The notes under the pieces are model-generated. The model saw only the letters and a program-made list of their open reading frames with translations, searched no databases and was not told where the DNA came from. Of a stretch of 64,000 nt of DNA, positions 42,904-64,000 are shown in pieces. Within the stretch, counting starts at the first letter, position 1; the number at the start of each line of letters is the position of its first letter. A program made the position numbers and the translations under genes. Source of the DNA: Piscicola geometra. Its lineage: Eukaryota; Annelida; Clitellata; Hirudinida; Piscicolidae. The stretch spans positions 3,343,772 to 3,407,771 of the forward strand of contig OX030959.1 in the NCBI GenBank assembly GCA_943735955.1. The letters are read 5' to 3'.

Positions 42904-45609
42904 ATGAGAGAGATGACAGAAAGAATAAGCTTGAAAAACAACGCATCAAAGTTTACCATTGAGGCTCTCATAAGCCCGGATGAAAAATCACAAGAAAGGA
43001 TCAAAAGCAATGCTGCCAAAGACCTTTACAACGGGTATGACTACCTTAGGAACTTTGGCATAGGTTTTAGTGAAAAAGACCATCGGATATTAAACTTGCA
43101 TGCCCCGCCAGAAAATTCCCCATTAAATCATCGAGAAAACACTTCTTTCAACGTGAAGATAAAGGAAAATGAGATTAAAAATAGTGCTAATGCAAACGTC
43201 GAAAGCTCTGTTTTCAACTTTTCAAACATTAATGACCAAAAAGGAAATTATAAAAGTAATCATAAAAGCACCAGCAAAAAGAAAAATTTTGAAATAAAAA
43301 ATACATATACAAAAAATTCTTCACTCACCTCCACAGATGAATATTCTCCCGAAAAAGCAAATCCATTGAGTCTATCGAGACAGAATGGCGACAGTGAAGG
43401 ATCTCAAAATAGTAAAAAATTAAATAAAAAAATACCTCCTATAGAAAAAGAATTTCCATTTATAAATAACAATACAGAATCTGAAAATAGGTTTATTGCT
43501 GAAGAAAAAGATGAAATTTCCAATAAAAACGTCTCTATTACATCAGAGCCGCCTTCCTCGGAGAATGCTCAGCATTCACACAACCTCTTATCGAATCTAC
43601 TGCACAACCAACACTTCTCAAAACTGAATCAACATTTATATTTCAACAAAGATAACTCTTCAACCACAAACGATCCTCAATCATTCAACAATAACAACAA
43701 CAATGTACCAGAGCAGCATTTGCTACTACACCAACAACAACTCTTACACAACCAACAATTCCAACAACGTGTGGTATCATGGATGGCATCGCAACAGCAA
43801 TACTACGATAACACACAACAACAAAACATTCCACCACATTTACAACAACAAAGATTCAATCATCCATACACACCACAGCACACACAACAAGCACTACAAC
43901 AGCATCAGCGATTTCAACAACACAATCCATTCCTATTCTCAAGATTTCCAGGCATTGCCTTTCCATTTGATGGTCAGTTGCAATAAAAAAATAACTAAGT
44001 TAATATTTTTAAAATAACAATTATTTAATATTGATATAATAAAGGATCAGATCTGAGTAAAAAAACCTTCTATATGATAAATTTTAAATTATGTAAATGT
44101 TACTTATCCACAAGAGTAATTAACTAACTTAGTAATGGTCATTAAGAGAGTGTAATTACGTTAAATGGGGGCTTAATGAGTGTTTAGGTATACTAAGTAG
44201 ATTAATTATCGCGGACCGTTAAAGTCTTTGTAGTTGATAAGCCTGAACCAGACATTGCCCTAACTTGATTAGACCGTAGTTGATTGTCGCTTTAATGTTT
44301 TAATGTTATGTAATGGCCATTTAAATAGGAGTTTGGAAATAATCGGTTCTTTCGTGCTAGAGATGTAGTTTATCAGAAAATGGCGATGAATAGAAAACAG
44401 CGGTTTTGAGAGTGACTCCAAATTAAATTTATTAGTCAATAAAATTAGTAATTAAAAACGAAAATGACATGCAATTAAATGGAGATTTAAAATAGGTGAT
44501 TCGCCCCTTCGCAATACATTGTCGAAAGGATTAATGCCAGAATATTGGAAACTGTTTAACACCGAAACGATTCTCGAACATACCTACAGCATCATCTGTA
44601 CTACTTATTGAGTGAATTAGCAATGACGCAATTTCAATTATGTTTTGAGATTGCATATAGCCGTCAAACATGCGATTGTTTTATGGATTACGAGAAATTC
44701 TAAATTAGTAGCGGAGTGTGGGAAAGGTATTATGGTGAAAACGGAAAAAGGCTTTTAAATCGTAAATAATAAATAAAAGATATATTTATAAGAATCCATT
44801 TTGATACAATCAATTTTGTACAATAAATACATCTATTTTCTAAGATAAAGTCATGAATTTTTATTTCTATAAAACCGATAAAAATACAATCATACTAAAA
44901 AGTGATGATGGACGCAAAGATGATAAAAATGAATGAAATATTAATAATAATAAATCCATATAAATAAACAAATTAAATAAATTCTCATTTCAGGCTCTTC
45001 GATGATGCTGCCATTTGGAATGCGAAAACAGAAGCGAGTTCGCACCAACTTCACGCCTCAACAACTGATCCGACTTGAAGAGGCATTCGAAGTGAACAAG
45101 TATGTAGTAGGTCAGGAGAGGAAGGTCTTGGCCAGAAAACTTCATCTTTCGGAAACCCAGGTGAGGATTTTAATGATTCAACTTCTGTATATTGGATAAT
45201 AATGGTGGCGTGGGTGTTGTTAAAATGAACATTGAAATTTTTTGGAATTATTATAAGTAATATAAAACAGCAAAAAAACAGTTGTTTTATTTGTTTATCT
45301 ATTTATATAAAGATAAAGAATAAAACATACTTTACTCTTTAATCATTAAATAAAAATAAAATAATTCCTTTTTATAATCCACAGATAAAAGTTTGGTTTC
45401 AAAATCGAAGAACGAAAACTAGGAGATCTGACCCTTCATCTGAACCAGACTCAAGGATAAGCGAGAGAGAGGGTTCAAATGTTTCACCTCAACGAGTTAA
45501 AGAAGAAAACTTCGTTAGTGATGAAGATGTAAATGAAGAAGATGAAGATGATGATGAAAGATTAAAACAGAGTAAATCTATTAAAACCGAACTTATTCGA
45601 TATTCTTAA
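42904..45609 (+). CDS. EMX: EMX/empty-spiracles homeobox transcription factor, 3 exons
   Basis: Exons 42904-43972, 44994-45160 and 45385-45609, phases consistent, 486 residues. The homeodomain (about 369-428) reads [20 protein letters not shown], then [19 protein letters not shown], then [19 protein letters not shown]. The F(T)P-QL-RLE-AFE-N-YVVG-ERK-LA combination is EMX-like. The related VAX class also has YVVG-ER but lacks AFE-N. The intron splits the homeodomain between residues 44 and 45, a position I recall for EMX genes. Near the N-terminus, KFTIEALI matches the FTIESLV motif of EMX proteins. Exon 1 is otherwise Asn-, Ser- and Gln-rich, and the C-terminus is acidic (EEDEDDDE). The expected role is a nuclear DNA-binding regulator of anterior and neural patterning. 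A poly(A) signal lies near 45799. Confidence 0.9.
43973..44993. promoter_or_regulatory. EMX intron 1, TAAT-rich candidate regulatory DNA
   Basis: The segment 44100-44500 contains repeated TAAT/ATTA cores (GTAATTAAC, TGTAATTACG, CTTAATGAG, ATTAATTATCG) within less AT-monotonous sequence than its surroundings. Homeodomain-binding cores are short and AT-rich DNA yields them by chance, so this is only a suggestion. Confidence 0.25.
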
Positions 45610-46031
45610 AAATTGAATTTAACTTATACCAATTTTCTTAGTCATCCTTTTAGCATAAAATTACTATTGACAAATGTAAAAGGATTTTAAGGATTTCATT
45701 AATGATAGTTAATTCGTTTTTATATCTATAAACTCTTTATGTTTTTTAATTATTTATTCTCTATACAATGTCTGTGCCTTTTTTAAATATAAAGCGGCTC
45801 AATAAACTGAATGAACCTTTTCTCAAGTACTCTAAGATGCTAAGCATTGATGCTTTAGTATGACCATTTAAAGCCTTGGTTTTTTTTATATATTCTTAAT
45901 GATTCAGACTTGAAAAACTAAATAGAAAAAGAGCGTACTTAATTTTGAAACGAATAAAAAAAATAATTGTTAACTATATAAAATAAATAAATAATTTGTC
46001 CTTTTTTATTTGTGTTGAAAGCATTATTGAA

Positions 46032-46940
46032 ATGGAAAGAAGCTCGGAGGTGGCAGCTTTATCCTCTTCAGATGTAACATTTTTTTCATTGCCAACTTCT
46101 TCTAGTTTCAAAATTAATGAAGCTGGAGGTATATTGGCTCAAGAACTCCCATTTACAAGCATGAACAATTTGCCAAGTACTCAAAATATCTCAAAAGTCA
46201 TGAAAACTGCATTTAAAGACGAATCACAAGACCAGACTAAAAAAACTGTAAAATGGAATGTAAATTCTGTTAGTAAAAAGTCTGAAAATGTCAATTCTAT
46301 TTTGCAAAAAGGGCTCCTTAAAGGACAAAAATTACAACCAAATTCTTCTATGGAGCATTTAATTAAGCTTTTAAATAAGTTTGATGAAGAGGACATTTTA
46401 AAGGCTCTTGAGCAACGAAAAGATAATTTGAAAAATAATTTAAAAACTCTTAATGAAAATGGTTCAAGATCCTGTATTATTATAAACAAAAATTCAAATG
46501 GCAAAGTCGATAAAGTTTTCAATGGCAAACAAAAATATACCATTAACACTTTAGACAAATCAAATGCTAAAAGTATTACAAACAAAAGAAAGACTGTAAT
46601 GCTTATTCAAGGAAAAGCTGTTGAAGATAAAAGTGTAACTAAAATCAACAAAAGTTTTCCAAATACACAAAAAGCAACATCAAATATACAAAATCAAAAA
46701 ATTATAAAATCAAAAAAGAATGAGTTTCTCAAACCTCTGCAGACATCTCTGAATAGACACACATCCTTGATCGACCAACCCATTCCCAACTCTGCAGATC
46801 AATCTATGTTATCACTCCTCGACACTCCATCTACTTCTTCTTCATCGCTCGCTCCCAAGTCAGCCACCACGATCATCCTGCCAGAGTCAGACCAGTCAGT
46901 CTCACTCAAAACTAGTCCCAAAAAGGTGCATTTTGTGTAA
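46032..46940 (+). CDS. Unrecognised protein with two PP1-docking-like motifs
   Basis: A 302-codon ATG-initiated frame. The frame also extends upstream to a TTG at 45996, but ATG 46032 is the better start. It is Lys-, Ser- and Asn-rich, mostly hydrophilic, with a possible helical segment EHLIKLLNKFDEEDILKALE. Two segments fit the RVxF docking consensus for protein phosphatase 1: KTVKW (about residue 72) and KKVHF at the extreme C-terminus. Codon use is ordinary, with no repeat artefact, over 900 nt. AATAAA follows near 46959. The last codons contain a possible donor (CCCAAAAAG, then GTGCAT), and an acceptor-like TTTTTGCAG lies near 47013, so a short final exon (LKGILLVPINFFHK) is an alternative ending that would remove the second motif. 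No family is recognised. Confidence 0.55.
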   Translation: MERSSEVAALSSSDVTFFSLPTSSSFKINEAGGILAQELPFTSMNNLPSTQNISKVMKTAFKDESQDQTKKTVKWNVNSVSKKSENVNSILQKGLLKGQKLQPNSSMEHLIKLLNKFDEEDILKALEQRKDNLKNNLKTLNENGSRSCIIINKNSNGKVDKVFNGKQKYTINTLDKSNAKSITNKRKTVMLIQGKAVEDKSVTKINKSFPNTQKATSNIQNQKIIKSKKNEFLKPLQTSLNRHTSLIDQPIPNSADQSMLSLLDTPSTSSSSLAPKSATTIILPESDQSVSLKTSPKKVHFV

Positions 46941-48296
46941 TTAAAAATATTTTTTTCAAATAAAATAAAACAAATAATCTGCAAATAAAAATAATCTTAT
47001 ACTTTTTTTGCAGTTGAAAGGCATACTTTTAGTTCCTATTAATTTTTTCCACAAGTGAATTTATCATATTAGTAAACTTTTTTTAAACAGGAAATTAAAA
47101 CTCTAAAAATATATTTTTAAAATAATAATAATTTAGTGATTAAAATATTATTTGTCTAATTTAAAACCCAAAAAAATTAAAATAGGTATTAATTAAAGAA
47201 AGTTCAAACAAATTGAAGACACACCATAAAGTGTTGTGGGTCAGGAAAGATAAAATGGAACTCATCTTAAATTCCAACCAATACAAAATCACTTCTTCCA
47301 CAGTATTTAAATTAGTTCCGTATTATAAAAAAATAAACTTCAAAGCAATTTCTTACTTAATGGATCAAACTCTGTAGACTCATAGAAGGACTTCTTGAAC
47401 ACGACAAATCTCTATTTTGTCAACTCTCATTACTTCTGTAAGAGGTTTCTGTTCTCTAAGCATGTCACTCAATAATATTAATAATATTATAATAATCTAT
47501 AATAATTGTACTCCGAATAAGATATAACTGTACCTATAATGATATATATCCATAACTTCATTCAATGCCTGCTCACTGAATACCTGCATTCCACTCTGCT
47601 GTCATTGCTTCATTATTCACATAGGCAGGCCCCTATGGGAGCTTCATATGTTACTGCGTGTGTGTTAGTGTATGTGTGCGTGTTTGTGTGTGACAATATA
47701 TGATTTTGAGTATCATTACATTTCGAGATTAAACTTTTTGATATATGAGGGTGCATATATTAGTGTGTTTTAATGTACGTGGGTTTTAATGCTTGTGTCT
47801 GTGTGGTATATTTGTAAACTGAAAGTAAAATGATTCGTGATTGGAAATGAGTTAATGCAAGGCCACTGTTTTGGAGACATTAGTTTGACAGTGTTTGAAG
47901 CCTTGACAACTTAACGTATACACCTGAATACCACACTCAACAGTGCTGAATTGTTGAAATAATTAAAAAGTTGTTTTTAGGATTTTAAGCAATTGAATAA
48001 TAATCGCTTTAATACAGACTTTTTAAAAGATTTACTTATGTTGTGAGTAGAGGTGAATCAGCTGTTAATATTTAGACTTGTGGATACAAACCTGGAAAAA
48101 TAGTCCAATATACTACCACTGTAAGATTGATTATATCTTAGTTCCCATAAAAGATAATTATTATCAGTAGACACCACCTTTTAAAGTTATCGGAAACTTA
48201 AAAAATAAACTTGGAAGATCAAGCCATTGAAAAAATCAAAGAAAAATAAATCCTCTCACAAAACCTTTTCCACTCGCCAAAAAAGAACTTTCTAGC
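46941..48296. other. Interval between the orphan ORF and RIMBP
   Basis: AT-rich. Interrupted GT-rich words lie at 47655-47695 and 47790-47805. Apart from the possible alternative last exon near 47014, nothing is recognised. Confidence 0.5.
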
Positions 48297-60823
<12,527 letters not shown>

Positions 60824-61383
60824 AACGATATTGTGTTTAATTGCCTGGTTTTTATCTGGTTTTGCGATGTTTATTACACTAAAATAGATCAAGATTTTAT
60901 AATCAATTTAGCTTTTTTTTTGTTTTTTTGATTTTTTCTCATTAAATCTCGCATTACGGCGGATTGTAATTGTTTATAATATATATTTAGAGCTTGCATT
61001 AAATCATTTGAAGCTTTTCTTTCAAATGAATTGTTTGAAATTTGTAGGAGAATCTTAGAAGAGTGAATGAGTGAACAAACTAATTAGTGATCGAGTTAAT
61101 CAATAAAAATAGTAACCATTCAATTATAATTGAACGGATTGATGGATTAATGACCTATTGATCAGTTGTATGGCCTGCTCACACACGTGGAGAAGAAACC
61201 TTCAAACTCAACTTCTAACCTTCTGATATTAATATTATCATTCATTCTGCTTTTGCAAACACTCTTAATGTCTTGTATCGTATTTAATGCAATATCTCCA
61301 CCACTGATCCGAACATCAAAATCACTGTACGTATTTGTTTAATACTTATATAAAAAACATTTTGACAATAAAACATGTTATAA

Positions 61384-61480
61384 TGATGATGATGATGATG
61401 ATGATGGTGGTTATGACGATGACGATGATGATGATGTTGTTGATGATGATGATGACGATGGTGATGATGATGCTCATAAC
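61384..61480. repeat. ATG/GATGAC trinucleotide tract
   Basis: Imperfect ATGATG repeats in the intergenic DNA downstream of RIMBP. Confidence 0.9.
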
Positions 61481-61789
61481 AATCATGATAATGATGCTAT
61501 AAAGGTTTTATTGCTTCTCATTGCAAAAAGCATTGCCTCTGTCGCTAGCAAAGCTTCATAGACGATCTACCATATAGACTATAAAACATTGGATGAATTA
61601 GAAATATGTATTTAAACGATTATAATACATAATCGTGTTTATCCATATATGTTAAAAATTTCGGAATTTTGACTTAATAATAATTATCATTCAAATCGGT
61701 TAAAAAATCTTATGTTATTTATATTTTATTATCATCATTATTATTATTTATTTATATAATGTAACTAATATTAAAATTTCATTATTATT

Positions 61790-61950
61790 ATATTGTATTT
61801 TTGTAAATATTAATATATTAGTATTTTAATTATATTTTGAACAAATATTAGTATTTTTATTATATTTTAAACAAATATTAGTATTTTTAATATATTTTTA
61901 AAAAATGTTAGTATTTTGATTATATTGTAAACAAATATTAGTATTTTTAA
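61790..61950. repeat. About 30-bp AT-rich tandem repeat
   Basis: Four to five diverging copies of ACAAATATTAGTATTTTTA followed by ATATATTTTAA. Confidence 0.85.
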
Positions 61951-63567
61951 TGTATTATTACTCTAAAAATCATATCACCACCACCTTACCTTGCTGCAGG
62001 ACCACCATCACGTCATCACACCACTCCTTTAGTATTCTACATGAAACTTGATACCCAGTTCATTTATCGAATGTTTTTACTTTCATTCAATGTATATTAC
62101 CTTGTTCTATTTTTACTTTTTGAACATTTACTATTGTTTAAAGAGTTATTTGTATTTAAATTATTAAAGTTTATTATTGGGATTTTTATATTAATTCTAA
62201 AGTTTAGTTTTTTAAATTGAAGTATTTGGGATTTTAAATGTATAACTAATATTATAAACCTACCTTTCAATAGAATTTGAGGTCAATCAATTATATAATT
62301 GAAACATTTATCTAATTGACTTTTAATGAAGTATAATCAAACTATTAAAACCTATCAATCATCATTGGTTTCTTATAGAGTTGCAATCTTCAACTAGGAA
62401 TGCTATCCGTGTTTTAATTTATCCACACAATGTGCCCTAAAAATGTGTTATCATCATAAACCTTAATATTTTTTTTTATTGAAATTTTTTTTTCTCATTA
62501 TCGACTATATAATTAAAATAACAATTCAAAAAATCTATTATTTGTATAAAAAAAGGCCGCCATTATCTTTACATCATCAACCACTCTTCTGCATTCATTA
62601 TTCACTCTTAAAACTAGACTTTTCTGTCAATAAATAGTTTCACATGGATTCGAGAAAATGATTTTTAAAGAAATATAATTAATATGAGGATGGCCTACTA
62701 ATGATGATGATGATGGTGATGACGATGATGATGATAATGATGGTGATGACCAAGATGATGATAATGATGATGATGATGGCGGGTTCTTCGTTGCTAATGG
62801 AAAAGGACTGCAGGCGGACTACCAATACTGTTAAAAATAATTTTTATCAGAGCCATCAGGTGATCATAGTTGGTTGGTTGGGACTGAACTGTCCCTGAAG
62901 GAAATGGAACTGATAAGACAGGAAGACTCCAATCGATTAAGATCCGTTTTGATCAACGTCCGTTTTGAACAAAGTCCATTTTGGATCGGTTGGAAGAAGA
63001 TAAAACGAGTAGATCATCGTTTTTGCTGCGTCGAGTCACGCTGCTGTATCGAGGCGTATGAACTATTAAAGTTTAATATATCGATTTTAGATGAAAAAAT
63101 GTCTGCGTGCGTGCCACTTCTGTTGTCTTGCTCCATCCCCTTGCATTCTTTCGTTTGTTTTATTATTGATTCTTTATGCGCCTCTCTCATTGAGTCCTTT
63201 ATTGATTTTGCCAGTCTTTATATTTTCCATTTCGTTTTTGACTTAATTTATAGCTTATAAATTTTTCCGTTTCAGATGGCATTTTCTTTTCACAATTCTC
63301 TCTTGTTTCTTTGCCATAAACAATTCCATTATATTTTTATTATAATGATATTTCCAAGTGTCGATCTTTATTTGTTTTTCTTTTTTTATCTGACCGTCAT
63401 GAAGCCTTCATGCCATCAATCCCTTCCGCTTAATCTTATCAACTAAATCACTTTTCCTAATGCTTTCCAAATAAATATATATTCTCCTTTACCATTTACT
63501 TTACCATTACATTTTTTCACAAAATTATTAAAAAAGTATGTTTTCTTTAAGTTCCTTGTTCTGGCAG

Positions 63568-63642
63568 AAACTCTTTGCTCCAACCGCCTTTCAGCATTCG
63601 GCAGTTCAGACAGCAATGCAGAAACAAGAATTCACGCTCGAA
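63568..63642 (+). CDS. Candidate internal exon of an unidentified gene
   Basis: A 75-nt segment in phase 0 (25 codons: KLFAPTAFQHSAVQTAMQKQ and EFTLE) is bounded by a pyrimidine-rich acceptor ending CTGGCAG and a consensus donor GTGAGT. Its base composition differs from the T-rich flanks. No family is recognised and no partner exon was found in the window, so the gene would continue beyond the right edge. Confidence 0.35.
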
Positions 63643-64000
63643 GTGAGTGACTTTAAATACGACCCCATTCTTTCGGAATGCTTGTTCGTCATTCAAACGT
63701 TTCAACTCCGTTGATTTTATGCTTTTTTATTGTATTCTATGGCGATTTTTATGTGTCTTTTCATAATATTTTTATCACTCTGTTACGACATCAGCATTTG
63801 ATGTATTTGATAGCTTTCTTATTCTGTTATCTTGATTATGATTTTAGTTTTATTATAATAAAGCTAAAATATCTTAATTTGACTTATTTAAAAGTTGAAA
63901 TATATAAATAATTAAAATTAACTAAATTCTTTGTTTTTTAGCTAATTCAAAGCAAAGAAAACTAAATAAAAACTTGGTTTTCAAGACAAAATGTCTTATA

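Larger units (their letters stand above)
60824..63567. other. Intergenic DNA downstream of RIMBP
   Basis: A poly(A) signal AATAAA for RIMBP lies near 61102. Otherwise AT-rich with ATG tracts (61384 and 62701-62780) and the 30-bp repeat. The open frame at 62874-63260 has no recognised motif and its C-terminal half looks like random T-rich sequence. Confidence 0.5.

Noticed and set aside
62874..63260. 128-residue plus-strand frame
   Set aside because: Considered as a last exon or small gene, but there is no motif. The second half is T-rich hydrophobic sequence typical of chance frames, and no convincing start context was seen.

Overview
The window looks like nuclear DNA of an invertebrate animal. 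Genes are split into many short exons with GT-AG introns, the intergenic DNA is AT-rich, and simple repeats (ATG/CAT, GT/AC, TCTA) are very abundant. The conserved gene set (MUS81, an AF10/AF17-type PHD protein, VPS26, an EMX homeobox gene, a RIM-binding protein) is bilaterian. A lophotrochozoan such as an annelid or leech is my best guess, but that is inference and was not tested by a search.

Layout. 1-1415 (+) is the 3' part of a leucine-rich-repeat membrane protein, followed by about 7.3 kb with no recognisable gene. 8743-14487 (-) is MUS81, reconstructed as 16 phase-consistent exons. It lies head-to-head with the AF10/MLLT10-like gene (16132-27503, +, 13 exons), with a truncated LINE fragment between them. 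30708-34269 (+) is VPS26 (11 exons found, first exon uncertain). About 8.6 kb of gene-free sequence precedes an EMX homeobox gene (42904-45609, +, 3 exons). 46032-46940 (+) is an unrecognised ORF with two PP1-docking-like motifs. 48297-60823 (+) is a RIM-binding protein (22 exons, three SH3 domains). An isolated splice-flanked exon at 63568-63642 suggests another gene running off the right edge.

Mobile DNA and repeats. A decayed hAT transposon (17483-19055) has matching terminal inverted repeats and an exact 8-bp target duplication inside a minisatellite. There is also a hAT-like non-autonomous element in a RIMBP intron (55799-56500), a small inverted-repeat element in MUS81 (13168-13320), a LINE tail with an ACT-repeat 3' end, dispersed short retroposon-like tails ending in GCGCTATA plus a simple repeat, and a repeat linked to pentanucleotide arrays at 20.7, 21.2 and 53.3 kb. 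Large arrays include an 18-bp unit array (21.44-22.2 kb), a 9-bp-based array (26.35-27.2 kb) and about 450 bp of GT (35.63 kb). Most long open frames in the window are by-products of these arrays.

Functionally the genes are independent: DNA repair (MUS81), chromatin/DOT1L-linked transcription (AF10), retromer sorting (VPS26), anterior patterning (EMX) and synaptic active-zone scaffolding (RIMBP). A common theme is repeat leakage: trinucleotide tracts became Asp, His, Asn and Ser runs in MUS81, AF10, VPS26 and RIMBP, and GT/AC tracts abut or form several splice sites.
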